The notes below the pieces were generated by a model. That model had not been told where the DNA came from, made no database searches, and saw nothing but the letters and a program-made list of their open reading frames with translations. The translations under genes were made by a program, and so were the position numbers. DNA of 64,000 nt from Cladorhizidae sp. MBARI D1340-BT2 (taxonomy: Eukaryota; Porifera; Demospongiae; Poecilosclerida; Cladorhizidae), in contig JAQNBH010000004.1 in the NCBI GenBank assembly GCA_028752905.1, forward strand, positions 1 to 64,000. The letters run 5' to 3'. Shown here in pieces: positions 36,554-50,600 of this stretch; positions within the stretch are counted from its first letter, which is position 1, and every line of letters begins with the position of its first letter.

Positions 36554-38803
36554 ATGGAAACTATGGAGGAGATGAGGAAATTGTTGGATGAGTCGAAGGA
36601 GCGCGAGAAGGAGTCCAAGGAGCGCGACAAGGAGCGTGAGAGAGAGTCCAAGGAGCGCGAGACAGAGTCCAAGGAGCGCGAGAGAGAGTCCAAGGAGCGC
36701 GAGAGAGAGTCCAAGGAGCGCGAGAGACAGTTGACGGTGCAGCTGGGTAAGTAATTGTACCATGTACCATGTGTCGATTTCTTTCTCACCTCAGGATTCC
36801 ACACTCCAAATGATGTTGGTGACTCCATACATAATTACATTAACTATATCTGCATTCTAGCCCTAGCCCTGTTGTGTTGTAAGTGCAATTTCCCCCCCAA
36901 ATTGCACTCGTACACTCTTAAATTCTCACCTCAGGATTCCCCACTCCAATGATGAGGTGGTGGACGTCCTGGAAGGGTATTCATTCCTAGTTTTATATTG
37001 ATCATTATTTGTATGTAATAGAGACGTTGCGAAAGAGAAAACTACCACATGAGTCAGATGATGAGTCACATGATGATGATGATGCTGGCACCTCTGGAAT
37101 GAAGGTTTGTAGTAGTTGTCTAGGCATGGGAACTCCAAGTCACACCATGCTTTTTCTTTATGGTTGAGTGGAATATTTGTGCAGATGTGCAGCAAATAGA
37201 ATAACCTTGTGACTACATTGTACAACATAAGATTAGCGACACCAGGCCCCTAGGCTATGTGAGACTGCATGTTTGGAGATACATATGAAAAAGTAAACAG
37301 TTAAAGCTGGACATATAGAAATACAGTTATAGGGGCATCTTAGTTAGTCCAGTGGGTCCTCCTAGTTCAGCCCAGCTCTCTATATATCAACCTCTATATA
37401 TTGACTTCTACATATTCACTCGTAAACTATATTATTACTGTACATGGTTGGAGATGCATATGCAAAAGTAAACAAAGGTGGACATATAGAAATACAGTTA
37501 TAGGGGTATCTAAGTTAATCCAGCTGGTCGTCCTAGTTAATCAAACAAGCCAGCCCAGCCCTGTATACAGATATCTTAAATAATTGTGATGCTTTCTCCC
37601 GCCTCCTCCTCCCTCCCCATCTCATTATTTCCTCTCTCCCGCAATTCTCCACAGTTAGATGAGTTACGTGAAGTGGTAGGTGATTTACGGGGAGAGATAT
37701 CAGAATTAAAGCGGCAGAATAGTCCGTAAGTATTGCATTTGTGGTAGTATGTGTGGTGTGTGTGACCTTTGTTACTGTATTATCTCTGTGATGGTTAGAA
37801 GGAGGGGTAGGAGTCGATCGGGTAGGAGTCGATCGGCTAGTCTCACTTCCAGTCTCGCTTCCAGTGAAGGAGCAGTGGCCTTGTAAGTGTGAATAAGTCT
37901 ACATTACTTGTAAGTGATTGAATATTCACCTTATTTTTTAAAAGTAGGGTTAAAGAGAAAGATCAGAAAGAAAGTGACTGGCCGAAGATGGAAGTTAATC
38001 CAAATATTATATATTCATTAGGACCAAAATATCAATGGAAATCAGTGACTTCTGTTGACTTGGGGGGGGGAAAATATCCCTTCCACTACACTTGCGCTAC
38101 CTACCAACAATCATCTAATATGGTAATTAAAATATTCTATAACCATCACATCATTTTCGTTGAATCCATTACTGTGAACGAAGATGTCAGCAAGAATGCT
38201 TTGGAACTTGCACAATATGGATCAGGAATAGTTGACTCTACTTTTCCAGATGCGACTCCTTCAGCCTGTTGTCCTGCACTCCCATATCTGTTAAACAGAT
38301 TGCATAGTTTGTATAAAACAGCAATTATACACGGATTCAACCAAAATAGCTTGGGGAAAAAATTCCTCGAAAGCCTAGGCGAATATGTCATGTTGTGCTG
38401 CACAAACAAATTCTTGGCCGCTTGTGCTACTGCTCCTCATGGAATTTTGCAGCCTGGAGCCTTCAATGTCAAGTGGGACGGATACAAAAATGAAACACGA
38501 GTTGCTGATTTTGTTCTGTATGACAGCACAAGGAAAATCAATGTCATCGTCGCTGAGGTTGAAAGCTCCTTTCATGTTCGCAATCAACATAACGAACAAA
38601 TGTTAGGGTTGTGGAGATCGGGCCAAGTTTCAATGCTTGGGCTTGAACTCGTGAAGTATGCAGTCATTCCAAAAATCGCCTTGCTGAAAGATGGAAAAAT
38701 TCAATTTTTTGTACTGTCTACATTGCAATTGCAGGACAAGAAGTGTGTGGAAAGACTGATAAAGCTATTTGCAGCCTTTATAACACATGTGAAGTATTAT
38801 TGA
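36554..38803 (+). CDS. Gene C: coiled-coil/RS protein with PD-(D/E)XK-like domain
   Basis: Exons are 36554-36746, 37022-37104, 37655-37725, 37799-37882 and 37948-38803, giving 428 aa. The same GT-AG sites and phases as gene A are kept. Exon 2 is 21 nt shorter, a loss of exactly seven codons (four instead of eight Asp, and a shorter basic segment ETLRKRKLPH). Substitutions include RKLQV to RQLTV at the end of exon 1, Tyr to Ser in the RS exon, and E/K, V/A and E/A changes in the C-terminal domain. The D...ExE pattern and following Q are unchanged. That indels are in frame while intron 1 and the flanks vary freely is consistent with a coding sequence under some constraint. Function inferred as for gene A. 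Confidence 0.72.
37264..37585 (+). repeat. Satellite-related half-units in gene C intron 2
   Basis: Same block as 1604-1925, shifted by 35660. Two diverged direct copies of the half-unit; the sequence looks the same as in gene A. Confidence 0.72.
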
Positions 38804-41800
38804 CACCAACTGAATGTGTATTTATTGTATACCAAAAAAAAATTGATTTAATTGTTTGTATGTGTGTGTGTGTGTGTGTTTAATGATTTGATTATTTACT
38901 CAACTATAATTATATTCAACAACTATATATTCAACTATATATTATTAATTTTGTTGTTATAATAATGGTTAATTAATAACTTGTATTGTATAATTATATA
39001 CACGTATTATTAAGAGCGTGCGCTAGCACCCAAGCTAATATAATATTGCTACACGCGTTATCTTTTTCTTCTTCCCCCCTTTTCCCCCCCCTCTTGGTGA
39101 AGATTACGCCCCAGCTTCATGGCTGGAAAGAACTCATATTCCTCTTCATAAGATTTCAATATTAGATCAACTGTTTATTCTTGGCTCTGCATATTTTAAA
39201 CTAGGGTATGGATGGGCCACGGAAAATGCATTGCCAGCCCGTGTGATATATAGCTCCTAAGGTTTATGAAATGAAGTGCTTCTATTATAAATTAACCATT
39301 TCATTATGAATGAAGTGTTTCAATTTGAACTGAAAGAAGTCAACCTGTACCGAATTTGTTCTTCTCAGAATGAATTTGCAAGCTGGAGTGAAATAGTTCT
39401 AGAAGATTGAATTGGTTCTGTTAGAAATGGATTGCTTCTATTATAAATGAACCATTTCATTATGAAATGAAGTGTTTCAATTTGAACTGAAATAAGTCAA
39501 CCAGTTAAAAACTAGTGCTAGTGATTTTTTATGCATTAACCCCTTGAGGTAGAGAGCAGGCATACCTGGCTGATTACATCCGTAAAATTAAATTTTTTTG
39601 CATGATTCATGTTTAATGCTTATAATATAAGTCTAGCAAAATTGGAGTGGCATTTAGATAGCTAGATATTTGTGGCACTTTTAGTTACCACATTAGTTTT
39701 GTGGTTTATGGCATGTGTGACAGAATAAATTGTACTATAATTAATATTGCAGTTCAACTAAAAGTCAATTATCTTCTTCTGAATCAATTCTGTAATTGAA
39801 TAATGTCATGTGAAAGTCAGTCAAAAAATATATTTTGGCCAACGAAATGCTTGAACTTGCTGTGCATGTACTTTACATGACCAACAACAAAAATAGCAAA
39901 TTTGACATTCACAGCGATAGGCGTGTGCACGCTGCTGCCGTCCACAGAAATGGGTGTGGCTCCTGTATGGAGGAGCACAAGACTCTATATACTAATATCT
40001 ATATATTCACCAATTTACCATAATATTGTATTACAGCATGTATGGAGCTACACATGGCAAGGTGAAAATAGAGTGGTGGACATATGGAAGTACAGTTATA
40101 GGGATATCTTAATTAGTGAGGCCAGTTCGGACCTATGCCCCTCTATTAATTGGAATGTCCCTATAACTGTACTTCCATATGTCCACCACTCTATTTTCAC
40201 TTTGTCATGTGTAGCTCCATACATGCAGTAATAAATTATTAGGGTACATTGGTGAATATATAGATATTAGTATATAGAGTCTTGTGCTCCTCCACACAGG
40301 AGCCACACCCATTTCTGTGGACGGCAGCAGCGTGCACACGCCTATCGCTGTGAATGTCAAATTTGCTATTTTTGTTGTTGGTCATGTGAAGTACATGCAC
40401 AGCAAGTTCAAGCGTTTCGTTGGCCAAATATTTTTTTCTTCTTTCACAAGTTTTCCCCAAAAAATTATATATTAATGAGTTATGGAATAATGTATTGAAT
40501 AATGTCATGTGAAAGTCAGTCAAAAAAATATATTTTGGCCAACGAAACGCTTGAACTTGCTGTGCATGTACTTTACATGACCAACAACAAAAATAGCAAA
40601 TTTGACATTCACAGCGATAGGCGTGTGCACGCTGCTGCCCTCCACAGAAATGGGTGTGGCTCCTGTATGGAGGAGCACAAGACTCTATATACTAATATCT
40701 ATATATTCACCAATTTACCATAATATTGTATTACAGCATGTATGGAGCTACACATGGCAAGGTGAAAATAGAGTGGTGGACATATGGAAGTACAGTTATA
40801 GGGATATCCCAATTAGTGAGGCCAGTTCGGACATATGCCCCTCTATTAATTGGAATGTCCCTATAACTGTACTTCCATATGTCCACCACTCTATATTTAC
40901 CTTGTCATGTTCAAATCCACACATGCATTAATAAACTATTAGGATACGTATGTGAATATTTAGAAATTAGTATATAGAGGTTGAAGACTATTTAGGTCCG
41001 AACTGGCCTCATTAATTGGGATATCCCTATAACTGTACTTCCATATGTCCACCACTCTATTTTTACCTTGTCATGTTCAGCTCCACACATGCAGTAATAA
41101 ACTATTAGGATAAGTATGTGAATATTTAGATATTAGTTAGAGGTTGAAGACTATTTATAGTTCAATTCATTATTCCATAACTCATTAATATTAAATAGTC
41201 TTCAACCTCTATATACTAATTTCTAAATATTCACATACGTATCCTAATAGTTTATTAATGCATGTGTGGAGCTGAACATGACAAGGTAAAAATAGAGTGG
41301 TGGACATATGGAAGTACAGTTATAGGGATATCCCAATTAATGAGGCCAGTTCGGACCTAAATAGTCTTCAACCTCTATATACTAATTTCTAAATATTCAC
41401 ATACGTATCCTAATAGTTTATTAATGCATGTGTGGATTTGAACATGACAAGGTAAATATAGAGTGGTGGACATATGGAAGTACAGTTATAGGGACATTCC
41501 AATTAATATAGGGGCATACGTCTGAACTGGCCTCATTAATTGGGATATCCCTATGACTGTACTTCCATATGTCCACCACTCTATTTTTACCTTGTTATGT
41601 TCAACTCCACACATGTATTAATAAACTATTAGGATACGTATGTGAATATTTAGAAATTAGTATATAGAGGTTGAAGACTATTTAATATTAATGAGTTATG
41701 GAATAATGTAATGAACTATAAATAGTCTTCAACCTCTAACTAATATCTAAATATTCACATACTTATCCTAATAGTTTATTACTGCAGGTGTGGAGCTGAA

Positions 41801-42839
41801 CATGCCAAGGTAAAAATAGAGTGGTGAACATATGGAAGTTCAGTTATAGGGATATCCCAATTAATGAGGCCAGTTCGGACCTAAATAGTCTTCAACCTCT
41901 ATATACTAATTTCTAAATATTCACATACGTATCCTAATAGTTTATTAATACATGTGTGGATTTGAACATGACAAGGTAAATATAGAGTGAGTGGTGGACA
42001 TATGGAAGTACAGTTATAGGGACATTCCAATTAATAGAGGGGCATAGGTCCGAACTGGCCTCATTAATTGGGATATCCCTATAACTGTACTTCCATATGT
42101 CCACCACTCTATTTTCACCTTGCCATGTGTAGCTCCATACATGCTGTAATACAATATTAGTGAATATATAGATATTAGTATATAGAGTCTTGTGCTCCTC
42201 CATACAGGAGCCACACCCATTTCTGTGGACGGCAGCAGCGTGCACACGCCTATCGCTGTGAATGTCAAATTTGCTATTTTTGTTGTTGGTCATGTAAAGT
42301 ACATGCACAGCAAGTTCAAGCGTTTCGTTGGCCAAAATATATTTTTTTGACTGACTTTCACATGACATTATTCAATACATTATTCCATAACTCATTAATA
42401 TATAATTTTTGGGGGAAAACTTGTGAAAGAAGAAAAAAATATTTGGCCAACGAAACGCTTGAACTTGCTGTGCATGTACTTCACATGACCAACAACAAAA
42501 ATAGCAAATTTGACATTCACAGCGATAGGCGTGTGCACGCTGCTGCCGTCCACATAAATGGGTGTGGCTCCTGTGTGGAGGAGCACAAGACTCTATATAC
42601 TAATATCTATATATTCACCAATGTACCCTAATAATTTATTACTGCATGTATGGAGCTACACATGACAAAGTGAAAATAGAGTGGTGGACATATGGAAGTA
42701 CAGTTATAGGGACATTCCAATTAATAGAGGGGCATAGGTCCGAACTGGCCTCACTAATTGGGATATCCCTATAACTGTACTTCCATATGTCCACCACTCT
42801 ATTTTCACCTTGCCATGTGTAGCTCCATACATGCTGTAA

Positions 42840-45800
42840 TACAATATTATGGTAAATTGGTGAATATATAGATATTAGTATATAGAGTCTTGTGCTCCTC
42901 CATACAGGAGCCACACCCATTTCTGTGGACGGCAGCAGCGTGCACACGCCTATCGCTGTGAATGTCAAATTTGCTATTTTTGTTGTTGGTCATGTAAAGT
43001 ACATGCACAGCAAGTTCAAGCGTTTCGTTGGCCAAAATATATTTTTTTGACTGACTTTCACATGACATTATTCAATACATTATTCCATAACTCATTAATA
43101 TATAATTTTTTGGGGAAAACTTGTGAAAGAAGAAAAAAATATTTGGCCAACGAAACGCTTGAACTTGCTGTGCATGTACTTCACATGACCAACAACAAAA
43201 ATAGCAAATTTGACATTCACAGCGATAGGCGTGTGCACGCTGCTGCCGTCCACAGAAATGGGTGTGGCTCCTGTGTGGAGGAGCACAAGACTCTATATAC
43301 TAATATCTATATATTCACCAATGTACCCTAATAATTTATTACTGCATGTATGGAGCTACACATGACAAAGTGAAAATAGAGTGGTGGACATATGGAAGTA
43401 CAGTTATAGGGACATTCCAATTAATAGAGGGGCATAGGTCCGAACTGGCCTCACTAATTGGGATATCCCTATAACTGTACTTCCATATGTCCACCACTCT
43501 ATTTTCACCTTGCCATGTGTAGCTCCATACATGCTGTAATACAATATTATGGTAAATTGGTGAATATATAGATATTAGTATATAGAGTCTTGTGCTCCTC
43601 CATACAGGAGCCACACCCATTTCTGTGGACGGCAGCAGCGTGCACACGCCTATCGCTGTGAATGTCAAATTTGCTATTTTTGTTGTTGGTCATGTAAAGT
43701 ACATGCACAGCAAGTTCAAGCGTTTCGTTGGCCAAAATATATTTTTTTGACTGACTTTCACATGACATTATTCAATACATTATTCCATAACTCATTAATA
43801 TATAATTTTTTGGGGAAAACTTGTGAAAGAAAAAATATATATTTGGCCAACGAAACGCTTGAACTTGCTGTGCATGTACTTCACATGACCAACAACAAAA
43901 ATAGCAAATTTGACATTCACAGCGATAGGCGTGTGCACGCTGCTGCCGTCCACAGAAATGGGTCAAATCCACACATGTATTAATAAACTATTAGGATACG
44001 TATGTGAATATTTAGAAATTAGTATATAGAGGTTGAAGACTATTTAGGTCCGAACTGGCCTCATTAATTGGGATATCCCTATAACTGAACTTCCATATGT
44101 TCACCACTCTATTTTTACCTTGGCATGTTCAGCTCCACACCTGCAGTAATAAACTATTAGGATAAGTATGTGAATATTTAGATATTAGTTAGAGGTTGAA
44201 GACTATTTATAGTTCATTACATTATTCCATAACTCATTAATATTAAATAGTCTTCAACCTCTATATACTAATTTCTAAATATTCACATACATATCCTAAT
44301 AGTTTATTAATACATGTGTGGAGTTGAACATAACAAGGTAAAAATAGAGTGGTGGACATATGGAAGTACAGTCATAGGGATATCCCAATTAATGAGGCCA
44401 GTTCAGACGTATGCCCCTATATTAATTGGAATGTCCCTATAACTGTACTTCCATATGTCCACCACTCTATATTTACCTTGTCATGTTCAAATCCACACAT
44501 GCATTAATAAACTATTAGGATACGTATGTGAATATTTAGAAATTAGTATATAGAGGTTGAAGACTATTTAATATTAATGAGTTATGGAATAATGAATTGA
44601 ACTATAAATAGTCTTCAACCTCTAACTAATATCTAAATATTCAGAGTGGTGGACATATGGAAGTACAGTTATAGGGACATTCCAATTAATAGAGGGGTAG
44701 GTCCGAACTGGCCTCATTAATTGGGATATCCCTATAACTGTACTTCCATATGTCCACCACTCTATTTTCACCTTGTCATGTGTAACTCCATACATGCTGT
44801 AATACAATATTAGGGTAAATTGGTGAATATATAGATATTAGTATATAGAGTCTTGTGCTCCTCCATACAGGAGCCACACCCATTTCTGTGGACGGCAGTA
44901 GCGTGCACACGCCTATCGCTGTGAATGTCAAATTTGCTATTTTTGTTGTTGGTCATGTAAAGTACATGCACAGCAAGTTCAAGCGTTTCGTTGGCCAAAA
45001 TATATTTTTTTGACTGACTTTCACATGACATTATTCAATACATTATTCCATAACTCATTAATATATAATTTTTTGGGGAAAACTTGTGAAAGAAAAAAAA
45101 AATATTTGGCCAACGAAACGCTTGAACTTGCTGTGCATGTACTTCACATGACCAACAACAAAAATAGCAAATTTGACATTCACAGCGATAGGCGTGTGCA
45201 CGCTGCTGCCGTCCACAGAAATGGGTGTGGCTCCTGTGTGGAGGAGCACAAGACTCTATATACTAATATCTATATATTCACCAATGTACCCTAATAATTT
45301 ATTACTGAATGTATGGAGCTACACATGACAAAGTGAAAATAGAGTGGTGGACATATGGAAGTACAGTTATAGGGACATTCCAATTAATAGAGGGGCATAG
45401 GTCCGAACTGGCCTCACTAATTGGGATATCCCTATAACTGTACTTCCATATGTCCACCACTCTATTTTCACCTTGCCATGTGTAGCTCCATACATGCTGT
45501 AATACAATATTATGGTAAATTGGTGAATATATAGATATTAGTATATAGAGTCTTGTGCTCCTCCATACAGGAGCCACACCCATTTCTGTGGACGGCAGCA
45601 GCGTGCACACGCCTATCGCTGTGAATGTCAAATTTGCTATTTTTGTTGTTGGTCATGTAAAGTACATGCACAGCAAGTTCAAGCGTTTCGTTGGCCAAAA
45701 TATATTTTTTTGACTGACTTTCACATGACATTATTCAATACATTATTCCATAACTCATTAATATATAATTTTTTGGGGAAAACTTGTGAAAGAAAAAATA

Positions 45801-47640
45801 TATATTTGGCCAACGAAACGCTTGAACTTGCTGTGCATGTACTTCACATGACCAACAACAAAAATAGCAAATTTGACATTCACAGCGATAGGCGTGTGCA
45901 CGCTGCTGCCGTCCACAGAAATGGGTCAAATCCACACATGTATTAATAAACTATTAGGATACGTATGTGAATATTTAGAAATTAGTATATAGAGGTTGAA
46001 GACTATTTAGGTCCGAACTGGCCTCATTAATTGGGATATCCCTATAACTGAACTTCCATATGTTCACCACTCTATTTTTACCTTGGCATGTTCAGCTCCA
46101 CACCTGCAGTAATAAACTATTAGGATAAGTATGTGAATATTTAGATATTAGTTAGAGGTTGAAGACTATTTATAGTTCATTACATTATTCCATAACTCAT
46201 TAATATTAAATAGTCTTCAACCTCTATATACTAATTTCTAAATATTCACATACGTATCCTAATAGTTTATTAATACATGTGTGGAGTTGAACATAACAAG
46301 GTAAAAATAGAGTGGTGGACATATGGAAGTACAGTCATAGGGATATCCCAATTAATGAGGCCAGTTCAGACGTATGCCCCTATATTAATTGGAATGTCCC
46401 TATAACTGTACTTCCATATGTCCACCACTCTATATTTACCTTGTCATGTTCAAATCCACACATGCATTAATAAACTATTAGGATACGTATGTGAATATTT
46501 AGAAATTAGTATATAGAGGTTGAAGACTATTTAATATTAATGAGTTATGGAATAATGAATTGAACTATAAATAGTCTTCAACCTCTAACTAATATCTAAA
46601 TATTCAGAGTGGTGGACATATGGAAGTACAGTTATAGGGACATTCCAATTAATAGAGGGGTAGGTCCGAACTGGCCTCATTAATTGGGATATCCCTATAA
46701 CTGTACTTCCATATGTCCACCACTCTATTTTCACCTTGTCATGTGTAACTCCATACATGCTGTAATACAATATTAGGGTAAATTGGTGAATATATAGATA
46801 TTAGTATATAGAGTCTTGTGCTCCTCCATACAGGAGCCACACCCATTTCTGTGGACGGCAGCAGCGTGCACACGCCTATCGCTGTGAATGTCAAATTTGC
46901 TATTTTTGTTGTTGGTCATGTAAAGTACATGCACAGCAAGTTCAAGCGTTTCGTTGGCCAAAATAAATTTTTTGGCTGACTTTCACATGACATTATTCAA
47001 TACATTATTCCATAACTCATTAATATATAATTTTTTGGGGAAAACTTGTGAAAGAAAAAAAAAATATTTGGCCAACGAAACGCTTGAACTTGCTGTGCAT
47101 GTACTTCACATGACCAACAACAAAAATAGCAAATTTGACATTCACAGCGATAGGCGTGTGCACGCTGCTGCCGTCCACAGAAATGGGTGTGGCTCCTGTG
47201 TGGAGGAGCACAAGACTCTATATACTAATATCTATATATTCACCAATGTACCCTAATAATTTATTACTGCATGTATGGAGCTACACATGACAAAGTGAAA
47301 ATAGAGTGGTGGACATATGGAAGTACAGTTATAGGGACATTCCAATTAATAGAGGGGCATAGGTCCGAACTGGCCTCACTAATTGGGATATCCCTATAAC
47401 TGTACTTCCATATGTCCACCACTCTATTTTCACCTTGCCATGTGTAGCTCCATACATGCTGTAATACAATATTATGGTAAATTGGTGAATATATAGATAT
47501 TAGTATATAGAGTCTTGTGCTCCTCCATACAGGAGCCACACCCATTTCTGTGGACGGCAGCAGCGTGCACACGCCTATCGCTGTGAATGTCAAATTTGCT
47601 ATTTTTGTTGTTGGTCATGTGAAGTACATGCACAGCAAGT
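42840..47640 (+). repeat. 1963-bp tandem unit, about 2.4 copies
   Basis: Corresponding sites lie 1963 bp apart: 43047/45010, 43339/45302, 43772/45735, 44622/46585, 44810/46773. The unit joins type A monomers to type B segments through TTCAGAGTGGTGGAC (near 44640 and 46603). That junction occurs again near 52495, so the hybrid existed before the tandem duplication. Confidence 0.85.
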
Positions 47641-50600
47641 TCAAGCGTTTCGTTGGCCAAATATTTTTTTCTTCTTTCACAAGTTTTCCCCAAAAAATTA
47701 TATATTAATGAGTTATGGAATAATGTATTGAATAATGTCATGTGAAAGTCAGCCAAAAAATATATTTTGGCCAACGAAACGCTTGAACTTGCTGTGCATG
47801 TACTTCACATGACCAACAACAAAAATAGCAAATTTGACATTCACAGCGATAGGCGTGTGCACGCTGCTGCCGTCCACAGAAATGGGTGTGGCTCCTGTGT
47901 GGAGGAGCACAAGACTCTATATACTAATATCTATATATTCACCAATATACCCTAATAATTTATTACTGCATGTATGGAGCTACACATGACAAAGTGAAAA
48001 TAGAGTGGTGGACATATGGAAGTACAGTTATAGGGACATTCCAATTAATAGAGGGGCATATGTCCGAACTGGCCTCACTAATTGGGATATCCCTATAACT
48101 GTACTTCCATATGTCCACCACTCTATTTTCACCTTGCCATGTGTAGCTCCATACATGCTGTAATACAATATTATGGGAAATTGGTGAATATATAGATATT
48201 AGTATATAGAGTCTTGTGCTCCTCCATACAGGAGCCACACCCATTTCTGTGGACGGCAGCAGCGTGCACACGCCTATCGCTGTGAATGTCAAATTTGCTA
48301 TTTTTGTTGTTGGTCATGTAAAGTACATGCACAGCAAGTTCAAGCGTTTCGTTGGCCAAAATATATTTTTTTGACTGACTTTCACATGACATTATTCAAT
48401 ACATTATTCCATAACTCATTAATATATAATTTTATGGGGAAAACTTGTGAAAGAAGAAAAAAATATTTGGCCAACGAAACGCTTGAACTTCCTGTGCATG
48501 TACTTCACATGACCAACAACAAAAATAGCAAATTTGACATTCACAGCGATAGGCGTGTGCACGCTGCTGCCGTCCACAGAAATGGGTGTGGCTCCTGTGT
48601 GGAGGAGCACAAGACTCTATATACTAATATCTATATATTCACCAATGTACCCTAATAATTTATTACTGCATGTACGGAGCTACACATGACAAAGTGAAAA
48701 TAGAGTGGTGGACATATGGAAGTACAGTTATAGGGACATTCCAATTAATAGAGGGGCATAGGTCCGAACTGGCCTCACTAATTGGGATATCCCTATAACT
48801 GTACTTCCATATGTCCACCACTCTATTTTCACCTTGCCATGTGTAGCTCCATACATGCTGTAATACAATATTATGGTAAATTGGTGAATATATAGATATT
48901 AGTATATAGAGTCTTGTGCTCCTCCATACAGGAGCCACACCCATTTCTGTGGACGGCAGCAGCATGCACACGCCTATCGCTGTGAATGTCAAATTTGCTA
49001 TTTTTGTTGTTGGTCATGTGAAGTACATGCACAGCAAGTTCAAGCATTTCGTTGGCCAAATATTTTTTTCTTCTTTCACAAGTTTTCCCCAAAAAATTAT
49101 ATATTAATGAGTTATGGAATAATGTATTGAATAATGTCATGTGAAAGTCAGTCAAAAAAATATATTTTGGCCAACGAAACGCTTGAACTTGCTGTGCATG
49201 TACTTTACATGACCAACAACAAAAATAGCAAATTTGACATTCACAGCGATAGGCGTGTGCACGCTGCTGCCGTCCACAGAAATGGGAGTGGCTCCTGTAT
49301 GGAGGAGCACAAGACTCTATATACTAATATCTATATATTCACCAATTTACCATAATATTGTATTACAGCATGTATGGAGCTACACATGGCAAGGTGAAAA
49401 TAGAGTGGTGGACATATGGAAGTACAGTTATAGGGATATCCCAATTAGTGAGGCCAGTTCGGACCTATGCCCCTCTATTAATTGGAATGTCCCTATAACT
49501 GTACTTCCATATGTCCACCACTCTATTTTCACTTTGTCATGTGTAGCTCCATACATGCAGTAATAAATTATTAGGGTACATTGGTGAATATATAGATATT
49601 AGTATATAGAGTCTTGTGCTCCTCCACACAGGAGCCACACCCATTTCTGTGGACGGCAGCAGCGTGCACACGCCTATCGCTGTGAATGTCAAATTTGCTA
49701 TTTTTGTTGTTGGTCATGTGAAGTACATGCACAGCAAGTTCAAGCGTTTCGTTGGCCAAATATATTTTTTTGACTGACTTTCACATGACATTATTCAATA
49801 CATTATTCCATAACTCATTAATATATAATTTTTTGGGGAAAACTTGTGAAAGAAAAAAAAAATATTTGGCCAACGAAACGCTTGAACTTGCTGTGCATGT
49901 ACTTCACATGACCAACAACAAAAATAGCAAATTTGACATTCACAGCGATAGGCGTGTGCACGCTGCTGCCGTCCACAGAAATGGGTGTGGCTCCTGTGTG
50001 GAGGAGCACAAGACTCTATATACTAATATCTATATATTCACCAATGTACCCTAATAATTTATTACTGCATGTATGGAGCTACACATGACAAAGTGAAAAT
50101 AGAGTGGTGGACATATGGAAGTACAGTTATAGGGACATTCCAATTAATAGAGGGGCATATGTCCGAACTGGCCTCACTAATTGGGATATCCCTATAACTG
50201 TACTTCCATATGTCCACCACTCTATTTTCACCTTGCCATGTGTAGCTCCATACATGCTGTAATACAATATTATGGTAAATTGGTGAATATATAGATATTA
50301 GTATATAGAGTCTTGTGCTCCTCCATACAGGAGCCACACCCATTTCTGTGGACGGCAGCAGCGTGCACACGCCTATCGCTGTGAATGTCAAATTTGCTAT
50401 TTTTGTTGTTGGTCATGTAAAGTACATGCACAGCAAGTTCAAGCGTTTCGTTGGCCAAAATATATTTTTTTGACTGACTTTCACATGACATTATTCAATA
50501 CATTATTCCATAACTCATTAATATATAATTTTTTGGGGAAAACTTGTGAAAGAAGAAAAAAATATTTGGCCAACGAAACGCTTGAACTTGCTGTGCATGT

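Larger units (their letters stand above)
32939..39797 (+). other. U block, copy 3, direct
   Basis: A complete block with gene C. It is the inverse of 18377-25296 with small differences: a four-copy instead of six-copy 53-bp minisatellite, an ~11-bp insertion near 34690 (CCTAGTTGAATTG), and a 10-bp duplication (GTGAACTAATCAAT) near 35450. The 3' flank (38804-39797) matches 3144-4137 and holds no gene. Confidence 0.9.
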
